DNA of 5,723 nt from Candidatus Gastranaerophilales bacterium (GTDB taxonomy: Bacteria > Cyanobacteriota > Vampirovibrionia > Gastranaerophilales > Gastranaerophilaceae): the NCBI GenBank assembly GCA_944323585.1, contig CALUTA010000102.1, positions 1 to 5,723 on the forward strand, in the 5' to 3' direction. Below are positions 1 to 5,628 of the stretch, one piece after another. Within the stretch, counting starts at the first letter, position 1, and every line of letters begins with the position of its first letter. The position numbers and the translations under genes were made by a program. A model generated the notes under the pieces. The model was not told the DNA's origin and made no database searches. It saw only the letters and a program-made list of their open reading frames with translations.

Positions 1-960
1 GGCGGAATAGGTGATGAAATATTTTTTCTTCCCTCGCTGATTTCTCTGAAAAAAGAATTTCCGAATTCGAAAATTACACTTGCCCTTGAGCCTCGAAGCA
101 AATCAGTGAAAGATTTGACAAATATTATTGATGATTTGATTCTGGTTGATGTTAAGGGGAAAAATAAATACTTTGAACTTTTGAAACTTGTCCGTAAGGC
201 AAGAGCCGGAAAGTTTGATATAGTCATATCTTCAGGCGGAAACAAGCTTATCAGTGTTCTCCTTTATATGACAAAAATCAAAGAGCGTTACGGCTATGAT
301 ACGGGTGATTTGAGCCGGCGATTACTCACAAAAGCGGTAAAATTAAATAAAAATCAATATGCCTGCAAGATGTATCACGACTTAGTTTCGGCCATAACCG
401 ACTGCAAAACTGAACTTCCTGCAATCAACGTTCCGCCTCAGGTGAAAATTCCGAATTCCATACTTATTCACCCCGGAGTCAGCCGTTTAAGTGTTAAGAA
501 AGGTATGATTAAAACAATCACACCTGAAATCTGGGCTGAAACCATTAATATGCTTCTGCAAAAAGGGAAAAAAGTTATCCTAGCAGGCGGCCCTGACGAT
601 AAGGAATGTATTGATGCAATCCTTAAAAACGTTCAGTCAAATGAATTGTTTGAAAACTATTACGGCAAAACAAAAAATATTAAGGATTTGGCTGTATTAA
701 TCGGCAAAGCTGAAAAATTTATCTGCTCTGATTCTGCGCCATTGCATGTGGCGGTTGCTATGCGGACAAAAACCTATGCAATTTTTGGCCCTACTGATGA
801 TAAAAAGCTAATCCCACAGTCAAATCTAGTTACGGCAATAAAGGCAAAAGACAACTGTCCGCTTAAACCGTGCCTGTGGGAAAGACGCCAGACAACCTGC
901 AAATCTTTAGATTGCTTAAAGATTTCTGCAGCAGATGTTGTAAAGACAGTTTTATTGTGA
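1..960 (+). CDS. Glycosyltransferase family 9 (heptosyltransferase-like), 5' end cut by window edge
   Basis: The reading frame is open from base 1, so the GTG at 106 is internal and the true start lies a few codons before the window; 319 residues are visible. The product probably transfers a sugar (heptose or similar) from a nucleotide donor to a growing LPS core or other surface glycan at the cytoplasmic face of the membrane. The first visible residues, GGIGDEIFFLPSL, match the glycine-rich N-terminal loop of GT9 enzymes. The C-terminal donor-binding half shows IHPGVS (about residues 156-161), a strand ending in LAGGPDD (194-200), SDSAPLHVAVA (243-253) and FGPTDD (262-267), in the order typical of WaaC/WaaF/RfaF-like proteins. 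Four cysteines near the end (286, 291, 300, 305, spaced x4-x8-x4) resemble the Cys-rich tail common in GT9. The family call is firm; the sugar and acceptor cannot be read from sequence. The gene converges on the minus-strand operon. Confidence 0.9.
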   Translation, partial: GGIGDEIFFLPSLISLKKEFPNSKITLALEPRSKSVKDLTNIIDDLILVDVKGKNKYFELLKLVRKARAGKFDIVISSGGNKLISVLLYMTKIKERYGYDTGDLSRRLLTKAVKLNKNQYACKMYHDLVSAITDCKTELPAINVPPQVKIPNSILIHPGVSRLSVKKGMIKTITPEIWAETINMLLQKGKKVILAGGPDDKECIDAILKNVQSNELFENYYGKTKNIKDLAVLIGKAEKFICSDSAPLHVAVAMRTKTYAIFGPTDDKKLIPQSNLVTAIKAKDNCPLKPCLWERRQTTCKSLDCLKISAADVVKTVLL

Positions 961-994
961 ATGAAATTGGGAAAGCAACAACCGGCTGAACAGA

Positions 995-1699
995 TTAAAT
1001 ACCGACACTGAGTCCTGCACAGAGGTTAATCCCCTGCCCTGTAATACCTCTTGCTTCATTTGAAATAAGATATTTTACAAGATTTGTGATTTCTTCGGGA
1101 GCTACAAATCTTTTTTGCGGAATACAATCAATGATTTCTTCTTTTGTAAATTCTGACTGTTCGATTGACTCATTGCCGAGTTCCGTATCAACCCAGCCGG
1201 GGTTTATCGTGTTTACTGTAATATTAAATTCCGCAAGTTCAAGCGCAAGTGCTTTGGTAAGTCCTAAAAGTCCGGCTTTTGAGGATGAATAAAGACTTGC
1301 ATTTGCTTCTCCCATCACACCCGAAATTGAACCTATGTTTATTATTCTTCCGAATTTATTTCTTTTCATATATGGAACAGCACGTGATATCAAATATGCC
1401 GGCGCAATCAGGTTTGTGCGGTGAATTCTTTCAATTTCTTCAAGCGTCATTTTTTCAATTGAACCGTAAATGTACTCTCCTGCGTTGTTTATGAGGATAT
1501 CAATGTTATTTTTTTCTATAAAATCGCCGAGAATTTCAGGAGTTTGTGCAAGGTCGCAGATGCAGTAATCTTTAGCCGTAATACTTTTTAAGGCTTCCTC
1601 ATTTCTTCCCGAAACAAATACGCTGCCGAGTGTTTGCATTCCTTCCGCAATACTTCTGCCTATTCCTTTAGATGCACCAGTAACTAAGATGTTTGTCAT
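995..1699 (-). CDS. SDR-family NAD(P)-dependent oxidoreductase, FabG-like
   Basis: A 234-residue classical short-chain dehydrogenase/reductase with a Rossmann fold. The cofactor loop TGASKGIG is at residues 7-14, NNAG at 71-74, the structural Asn of RTNL at 96, and the catalytic Ser124-Tyr137-Lys141 set is intact (NIGSIS, then YSSSK). The Ser-Tyr spacing of 13 equals that of FabG. PGWVDTELG after the active site and the C-terminal GITGQGINLCAG are also FabG-like. A 3-oxoacyl-ACP reductase role is possible, but no other fatty-acid gene is in view, so another carbonyl or alcohol substrate is equally open. The ATG shares its A with the TAA stop of tcdA (TAATG), and a weak GAAGGG lies about 9 nt upstream, so translation is probably coupled. 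It is the last gene of the minus-strand operon. Confidence 0.88.
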   Translation of the reverse strand: MTNILVTGASKGIGRSIAEGMQTLGSVFVSGRNEEALKSITAKDYCICDLAQTPEILGDFIEKNNIDILINNAGEYIYGSIEKMTLEEIERIHRTNLIAPAYLISRAVPYMKRNKFGRIINIGSISGVMGEANASLYSSSKAGLLGLTKALALELAEFNITVNTINPGWVDTELGNESIEQSEFTKEEIIDCIPQKRFVAPEEITNLVKYLISNEARGITGQGINLCAGLSVGI

Positions 1700-2445
1700 T
1701 ATTTAATCCCTTCAATAAGTTTTCTGACTATATATGATGCCATAAAAATTCCGGCACAGCTTGCAACAAAAGGTGTTGAGGCCGGTGTAATTTTTGTAAA
1801 TTCAATCTTTTCGCCGGTTTTTGTTGTAATTTTTTCTTTTGTCGAAATTTTTTCTCTTGAATATGGTTTTTCCCTGCTTGCAACAACCGTAATCCCTTTT
1901 TCAATTCCGAGTTTTTTCAACTGATAAATACAGTTTGAAATAAATGGTGCATTTTTGTTTTCGATTTCCGAGATGTCACAGATATAAAGCATTTCAGGCG
2001 CAATTCTGTTTCCGGCGCCCAGTGAACTTATGACAGGAATGCCTGCACGATAACAATTTTCAAGAAGCGAAATTTTGGATCTCAGAGTATCGATTGCATC
2101 GGCAGTAAAGTCTGTACCTTCAATAAGACCTGCTTCGTTTATGTAAAAATCATCAATTATGTTCAGTTTAATCTTTGGGTTTATGTCAATGAGTCTTTTC
2201 GCAATAATATCTGTTTTCTTTTTATCAATTGTGGATGTGAGAGCCGCTGTCTGACGGTTGATGTTTGATTCTGAAACTTTGTCAAAGTCAACGATTGTAA
2301 GTCTGCCTATCCCGGCTCTTGCAAGGCTTTCTGCGCAATAACCTCCGACTCCGCCAAGCCCGAATACTGCAACGTGTTTTGTCCCTAATAATTTTTGGGC
2401 CTCAGCCCCCCAGTACAATTCGTTGCGTGAAAATCGTTCACTCAT
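1699..2445 (-). CDS. tcdA: tRNA threonylcarbamoyladenosine dehydratase (ThiF/E1-like, TcdA/CsdL)
   Basis: A 248-residue E1-like enzyme. TcdA proteins use ATP to cyclise t6A37 of ANN-decoding tRNAs to ct6A. The ATP-binding glycine loop GLGGVGG is at residues 29-35, preceded by a beta strand and followed by SLARAGIGRLTIVDFD, with the ribose-binding acid near 53-55. NINRQ (61-65) supplies the conserved Arg, the lysine run 75-77 precedes an Asp at 79, and DAID (116-119) is the family's conserved acidic motif. The C-terminal STPFVASCAGIFMASYIV (223-240) matches the TcdA end; length is close to the family norm of about 250-270. No ubiquitin-like partner, rhodanese or thiazole gene adjoins, which argues against ThiF or MoeB. 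A GGAG at 2451-2454 sits 5 nt before the ATG. The gene begins 29 nt after secG and overlaps the SDR start by one base. Confidence 0.85.
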   Translation of the reverse strand: MSERFSRNELYWGAEAQKLLGTKHVAVFGLGGVGGYCAESLARAGIGRLTIVDFDKVSESNINRQTAALTSTIDKKKTDIIAKRLIDINPKIKLNIIDDFYINEAGLIEGTDFTADAIDTLRSKISLLENCYRAGIPVISSLGAGNRIAPEMLYICDISEIENKNAPFISNCIYQLKKLGIEKGITVVASREKPYSREKISTKEKITTKTGEKIEFTKITPASTPFVASCAGIFMASYIVRKLIEGIK

Positions 2446-2474
2446 ATGCGCTCCGTATTAAATATTTCCGGATT

Positions 2475-2699
2475 TTATTTAATAATTCCGTATCCGAGAA
2501 GAAATGTGCATACAATAAATACGGCAGCAATTATGCCGGTTACTTTATTAAGACCCTTTTCAGCACTTTTTTGTGATGAAAAAATCTGTGATGCACCTCC
2601 CATTCCGGCAATTCCGTCGCCTTTAGGTGAGTGAAGAAGTATAAGGACTATCAAAAGCAGTGCTGATATAATTTGGATTGTCCAGATAAATGTAACCAT
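2475..2699 (-). CDS. secG: Preprotein translocase subunit SecG
   Basis: A 74-residue protein with the full SecG plan. The first membrane helix is at about residues 4-22. It is followed by the conserved HSPKGDG (23-29), then a Gly/Ser-rich cytoplasmic loop (GIAGMGGASQIFSSQKS, 29-45), the EKGLNKVT lead-in, and a second helix at about 53-72. SecG joins SecY and SecE in the inner-membrane translocon and aids SecA-driven export. The sequence ends just after helix 2, without the long polar tail of E. coli SecG, as is usual for short SecG proteins in many phyla. A strong AGGAGA Shine-Dalgarno (2711-2716) lies 11 nt before the ATG, inside the end of the Nudix gene, whose stop is 3 nt away. It is cotranscribed with the regulator upstream and tcdA downstream. 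Confidence 0.93.
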   Translation of the reverse strand: MVTFIWTIQIISALLLIVLILLHSPKGDGIAGMGGASQIFSSQKSAEKGLNKVTGIIAAVFIVCTFLLGYGIIK

Positions 2700-2702
2700 T
2701 TT

Positions 2703-3386
2703 TTATTTTTTCTCCTTTTTATTTGAAATAAAATGTGCACGCTTTGAATTCAGTTTGATATTTTCAAAAGTATAAAGCCGTGCCGGTCTTTTGGAGGATG
2801 ATTTTGTGTATTCATCCAGTTCAATAAGCCCTTCTGTAGAAAGTGCTTTTTTGCGGAAATTACGTTTGTCGAGCTTTTTGTCCATAATCAACTCATAAGC
2901 CTTCTGCATTTCCGTAAGGGTAAATTTTTCATTCAATAACTGATAAGCAACCGGACAAATTTCCAATCTTTCACGTGTGCGCTTCAGTGAATATTCAATG
3001 ATTTCTTTGTGGTCAAAAGCAAGCGGAGGTAAATCGGAAATTTTATGCCAGCCGACTTCCGGTGACGATACGATTTCAATATCTTCAGATCTTACAAGCG
3101 CAAAATAAGCGCAGGTAATAACACGTGAATTAGGGTGTCTGAGCGGGTCGCCGAATGTATAAAGCTGTTCAAGATAAATATTATCTACATTCGTACGTTC
3201 TTTAAGGACTCGTACAGCCGCCTGATCCAGATTTTCGGACAGTCGTACATATCCTCCGGGAATTGCCCATTTGTCTTTAAAGGGTTCATTCAATCTCTTT
3301 ACAAGCAATACCTGCAAAGATCCGTTCTTAATTGTCAATATTACAACGTCTACAGTAATCTCGTGTGTCTTTGTTTCATTGAACAT
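2703..3386 (-). CDS. NrtR-like transcriptional regulator: degenerate Nudix domain plus winged helix
   Basis: A 227-residue two-domain protein and first gene of the minus-strand operon. The N-terminal Nudix fold (about residues 8-135) carries a damaged Nudix box: GYVRLSE is present at 45-51 and Arg59 is kept. The expected REUxEExGU reads RVLKERTNV (59-67), so two of the usual metal-binding glutamates are Val60 and Arg64 and the Gly is Asn66. Hydrolase activity is therefore doubtful. The C-terminal winged helix (about 145-205) has FTLTEMQKAYE, LDKRNFRKK and KRPARLYTF, the signature of NrtR-type repressors, in which the Nudix domain senses a nucleotide ligand such as ADP-ribose. I start it at the ATG at 3386, with a TAAGG 11 nt upstream; a TTG at 3416 would add ten residues (YYFIKVKII) that look like untranslated AT-rich DNA. 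The adjoining palindromes suggest autoregulation. The ligand and regulon are unknown, and no NAD gene is visible. Confidence 0.85.
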   Translation of the reverse strand: MFNETKTHEITVDVVILTIKNGSLQVLLVKRLNEPFKDKWAIPGGYVRLSENLDQAAVRVLKERTNVDNIYLEQLYTFGDPLRHPNSRVITCAYFALVRSEDIEIVSSPEVGWHKISDLPPLAFDHKEIIEYSLKRTRERLEICPVAYQLLNEKFTLTEMQKAYELIMDKKLDKRNFRKKALSTEGLIELDEYTKSSSKRPARLYTFENIKLNSKRAHFISNKKEKK

Positions 3387-3398
3387 AATTATTTTTAC

Positions 3399-3470
3399 CT
3401 TAATAAAATAATACAATAAAAATATTTTTTTACATAAGTTAATAATACAGATTATTAATATTTTTTTACA
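3399..3470. repeat. Imperfect 36-bp tandem duplication in divergent control region
   Basis: Two consecutive units share the exact 14-mer AATATTTTTTTACA (3421-3434 and 3457-3470, 36 bp apart) and the 9-mer AATAATACA (3407-3415 and 3441-3449, 34 bp apart). The DNA between them is diverged and shifted by 2 nt. Read on the minus strand, each unit is TGTAAAAAAATATT followed by TGTATTATT, so each could supply a TATTAT -10-like box for the regulator operon. The region is extremely AT-rich, so some similarity is expected by chance. Two shared words in the same order and near-equal spacing make duplication the better reading. Confidence 0.55.
3439..3458. promoter_or_regulatory. Candidate operator palindrome for the NrtR-like regulator
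   Basis: A perfect inverted repeat, TTAATAAT then ACAG then ATTATTAA, with 8-nt arms and a 4-nt spacer. It lies 53 nt upstream of the regulator's ATG and 85 nt upstream of the transglycosylase start, so it could serve both divergent genes. On the minus strand it covers a TATTAT box of the distal repeat unit, the position where a repressor would block transcription. The symmetry is directly visible; binding by the neighbouring regulator is inferred from position only. Confidence 0.4.
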
Positions 3471-3489
3471 AAATCTTTTTTTTTGTAAA
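3465..3489. promoter_or_regulatory. AT-rich inverted repeat followed by T tract
   Basis: TTTACAAAA (3465-3473) and TTTTGTAAA (3481-3489) are perfect 9-nt complements around a 7-nt spacer. Seven T residues follow on the plus strand (3490-3496). The shape is terminator-like, but each arm has a single G or C, and no plus-strand transcript is expected to end here. An operator or the upstream part of the transglycosylase promoter is more plausible. It partly overlaps the second 14-mer of the tandem duplication. Confidence 0.3.
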
Positions 3490-3542
3490 TTTTTTTCAAG
3501 AAAAATACTTTATATAGATATAACGGGGACTCAGGGAAAGTT

Positions 3543-4547
3543 ATGACGTATTGTTTTATAGGAATGAATAATTTGAATATGCTGAATGCGGGTTTTGGCT
3601 GCTTTTACGGCGGTTTTATGCCTATTATGACATATTCTTATTACAATCCTTTTTCTGTTTTCAATATGGCTGTGCAGGCTTTTAATAATAACTTCCGGGA
3701 AGGGGGAAGTTTTTATGCAATGCCGTCTTACAACCCGTATTATTACAACACTTACAACAGTTACAATAACTATAACACCTATTCTATGTCAGCATGGAAT
3801 ATTCCTGATTATGCAATGAAATCTTATGATAGTCTTAATGACGGATGGTATGCGTATAAACCTGTTGATTATTCCCTGAATGATTATCCGGTATTCGGTG
3901 CTATTACTGCCGGATTTGATATTTCTGAAAATAGCGGCGCATATTTGAAGTCTGCCAAAAGGGCACCTTCTGTTTCAAAATCTTTTGTTTCGTCTGTTTA
4001 TCCGGATGCAAGACCTATTTATTCGACTTTTGCCAGAAATTATTTGAACAGAGCGTTTTTGGATAAAGTTAAGCAGGTCGCAAAAAATATCAATTGTGAC
4101 TATGAGGATTTGCTTGCTGTTATGAATTCAGAATCAAGCTTGAAGCCGGATGCTGTTTACAGAAATAAAAATGGCGAAAAAACTGCTGTCGGTTTAATTC
4201 AATTTACAAAAAGCGGTGCAATACCTGCATTAAACAGCCGTTACGGGCTTGATTTAACCGTTGAAAAAATTGAAAATATGAGTGCAATTGATCAGCTTGA
4301 TCTGGTTGAAAAGTATTACAAAATGAATGAGGGCAGACTTCCAAATGGAAGAAAATTGACAGCAGCAGATTTGTATGCTGTAACATTCCTTCCGGCAAGA
4401 GCCAAAAAAGAAGTTTTGACAAGAAGCGGTGAAGACTATTATGACAGCAACAAAGGTCTTGATGTAAACGGAGATGGTGCTATTACAAAATCGGATCTTA
4501 ATGTAAGACTTGCGCAAAAACGGGTCAATTTGGATACGTTTGTGTAA
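3543..4547 (+). CDS. SLT-type lytic transglycosylase domain protein with Tyr/Asn-rich N-terminus and EF-hand-like loop
   Basis: A 334-residue protein in two halves. Residues 1-160 are aromatic and Asn/Ser-rich, including a Tyr/Asn run at 63-80, and match no domain I know. Residues 165-334 look like a soluble lytic transglycosylase that cleaves the MurNAc-GlcNAc bond of peptidoglycan. The likely catalytic Glu197 is in VMNSESSLKPDA, followed by AVGLIQF (215-221), IDQLDLVEKYY (249-259) and LYAVTFLPA (277-285), in the normal order for this fold. Near the end, DVNGDGAITKSD (307-318) fits a 12-residue calcium-binding EF-hand loop with acids at 1, 5 and 12; E. coli Slt35 also carries an EF-hand. No standard signal peptide is visible: the N-terminus lacks a basic start and a continuous hydrophobic core. 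An AGGGA (3533-3537) 5 nt before the ATG supports this start, though ATGs at codons 8 and 13 are possible. It is followed after 164 nt by minC. Confidence 0.75.
   Translation: MTYCFIGMNNLNMLNAGFGCFYGGFMPIMTYSYYNPFSVFNMAVQAFNNNFREGGSFYAMPSYNPYYYNTYNSYNNYNTYSMSAWNIPDYAMKSYDSLNDGWYAYKPVDYSLNDYPVFGAITAGFDISENSGAYLKSAKRAPSVSKSFVSSVYPDARPIYSTFARNYLNRAFLDKVKQVAKNINCDYEDLLAVMNSESSLKPDAVYRNKNGEKTAVGLIQFTKSGAIPALNSRYGLDLTVEKIENMSAIDQLDLVEKYYKMNEGRLPNGRKLTAADLYAVTFLPARAKKEVLTRSGEDYYDSNKGLDVNGDGAITKSDLNVRLAQKRVNLDTFV
3729..3782 (+). repeat. Low-complexity Tyr/Asn codon run
   Basis: This stretch of the transglycosylase gene repeats TAC/TAT and AAC/AAT codons, encoding residues 63-80 with nine Tyr and six Asn plus Ser/Thr/Pro. 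The units (YN, YNT, YNS) are irregular and both codon choices are mixed, so it is a compositional repeat and not a recent exact expansion. Confidence 0.6.
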
Positions 4548-4574
4548 GTGTGAAGTGTGATTTAAATAAATATT

Positions 4575-4610
4575 ACAATTTTTTTATTAAAAGTTGCAGA
4601 TAAAAATTGT
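4575..4610 (+). terminator. Possible weak terminator-like hairpin after the transglycosylase gene
   Basis: ACAATTTTT (4575-4583) and AAAAATTGT (4602-4610) are perfect 9-nt complements with an 18-nt loop, starting 28 nt after the stop codon, and TTT follows. Only one G-C pair lies in the stem and the loop is long, so this is a poor intrinsic terminator. It is recorded because nothing better separates this gene from minC. Confidence 0.2.
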
Positions 4611-4630
4611 TTCGTGTATTGTCATGGATG

Positions 4631-4660
4631 AATAACCTTTTTTTAATTATAATGGTTATT
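4631..4660 (+). promoter_or_regulatory. Candidate minC promoter -10 box inside an inverted repeat
   Basis: A consensus TATAAT (4648-4653) lies 58 nt before the minC ATG. It sits just inside the right arm of an inverted repeat, AATAACC (4631-4637) and GGTTATT (4654-4660). A good -35 at 16-18 nt is missing; TTGTCA (4619-4624) is close to consensus but 23 nt away. The arrangement suits a promoter controlled by a regulator binding the repeat, but in AT-rich DNA a chance TATAAT is common. Confidence 0.35.
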
Positions 4661-4711
4661 AATTAAATTATTCGGCGCAAAGATTTTGACCGGATTAGCG
4701 GAAGGAAAAGT

Positions 4712-5584
4712 ATGGATAAGGGATATATTGAAAACGGTTTTATCGTTGACTTGAGCAACGCCAAAAAGACTTCTGAAATTATCTATGAACTTAGCAGAAT
4801 TTTGGATTTGCCGGAGGCAAAAGAAAAAAATATTTGTCTGAAATTGGGAGAAGTCAGTCTTAATCAATCCCAATTAATAAGCGTAAAAGCATTGATAGAA
4901 TCAATGGACAGCAATCTTGCGTATATTTCAACGGTGTCTGATGAAACAAAGGAAGCGGCAACCGGACTCGGAATATCTCTTTATGAATTGGAAAATACTG
5001 TAGAAGCACCTGAATTTAATGATGAAGGGAATGCTGATGAAAATGTAAATCCGGAACTGGAAAGCGCACTTGACAAAATTTTCGGTGAAGGCGATTTTGA
5101 AGAACGTTACCCGGAAGAAGAAGAAATAAAAGAAGAAATTCGTTCAGAAGAACATATTACTACTGATGAGTATGCTGATGACGAAGAAACACTTAGCGAA
5201 CTAAGACAACATATGAAAGAAGCTGAAAAGCTTCCGACACTTTATATTCAAAGAACTTTGCGTTCAGGGCAAAGCCTTAAGTCAGAAGGGAATATTGTTA
5301 TAATAGGTGATGTAAATCCCGGTGCTGAAATAATCGCAAAAGGTGATATTACCGTATGGGGGGTTCTTGGAGGAATTGCGCAGGCAGGGTCTGACGGCAA
5401 CAATTATTCTCGTATACGTGCACTAAAACTTAATGCAATTCAGCTTAGAATAGGCGATGTTTTTGCTCGTCGTCCTGACACCGTAAATGTTCCTTATGTT
5501 CAAAAAACGGATTCTTTTATCCCCGAAGAAGCTAGAGTAAGCCGAAAACATATAGTGATTTATAAATTGCATGAAGCCTCTTAG
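4712..5584 (+). CDS. minC: Septum site-determining protein MinC
   Basis: A 290-residue inhibitor of FtsZ assembly that works with membrane-bound MinD to keep the division ring away from the wrong sites. The N-terminal MinC domain (about residues 8-92) contains NGFIVDLSNAKKTSEIIYEL and the LGEVSLNQSQL region. The C-terminal beta-helix domain (about 176-250) is clear: TLYIQRTLRSGQ with the MinD-binding RSGQ motif at 184-187, then NIVIIGDVNPGAEIIAKGDI, VWGVLGGIAQAG (215-226) and ALKLNAIQLRIG. Between them is a strongly acidic linker (about 99-175), far longer than in E. coli MinC (231 residues overall), and some 40 residues follow the beta-helix. An AAGGA (4702-4706) 5 nt before the ATG fixes the start. 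minD follows after 44 nt, an expected min operon. Confidence 0.93.
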   Translation: MDKGYIENGFIVDLSNAKKTSEIIYELSRILDLPEAKEKNICLKLGEVSLNQSQLISVKALIESMDSNLAYISTVSDETKEAATGLGISLYELENTVEAPEFNDEGNADENVNPELESALDKIFGEGDFEERYPEEEEIKEEIRSEEHITTDEYADDEETLSELRQHMKEAEKLPTLYIQRTLRSGQSLKSEGNIVIIGDVNPGAEIIAKGDITVWGVLGGIAQAGSDGNNYSRIRALKLNAIQLRIGDVFARRPDTVNVPYVQKTDSFIPEEARVSRKHIVIYKLHEAS

Positions 5585-5628
5585 CTTGTTCACAAGTTTT
5601 AAAAGTAAATAATTTAAAAGGAGAAATA

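Noticed and set aside
106..108. GTG at 106 as the start of the glycosyltransferase.
   Set aside because: The frame is open back to base 1 and encodes the conserved GT9 N-terminal loop GGIGDEIFF, so the gene begins before the window.
1086..1494. Plus-strand open frames opposite the SDR gene.
   Set aside because: They are antisense to a well-conserved SDR with intact catalytic motifs, and their translations resemble no protein.
2319..2634. Plus-strand open frames opposite tcdA and secG.
   Set aside because: Both lie across clear conserved genes on the other strand and show no recognisable features.
3414..3416. TTG start giving a ten-residue longer Nudix regulator.
   Set aside because: The extension is encoded by AT-rich spacer overlapping a putative promoter repeat. 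The ATG at 3386 has a TAAGG at usable spacing and directly precedes the conserved domain.
4541..4560. Short GTGTAA/GTGTGA near-repeats after the transglycosylase stop.
   Set aside because: Three copies of a six-base word at the gene end look like chance low-complexity sequence with no symmetry or conserved spacing.
4619..4624. TTGTCA as the -35 box paired with TATAAT at 4648.
   Set aside because: The spacing is 23 nt, well beyond the 16-18 nt needed by a sigma70-type promoter.
4204..4873. Minus-strand open frames opposite the transglycosylase and minC.
   Set aside because: They are shadows of the SLT and MinC N-terminal coding sequence, lacking convincing ribosome sites and domain content.
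5583..5600. Small hairpin AGCTTG-TTCA-CAAGTT followed by T residues between minC and minD.
   Set aside because: The stem is about six pairs including a G-U, with only four T residues, and minD follows with an ideal ribosome site as in a min operon. It is too weak to call a terminator.
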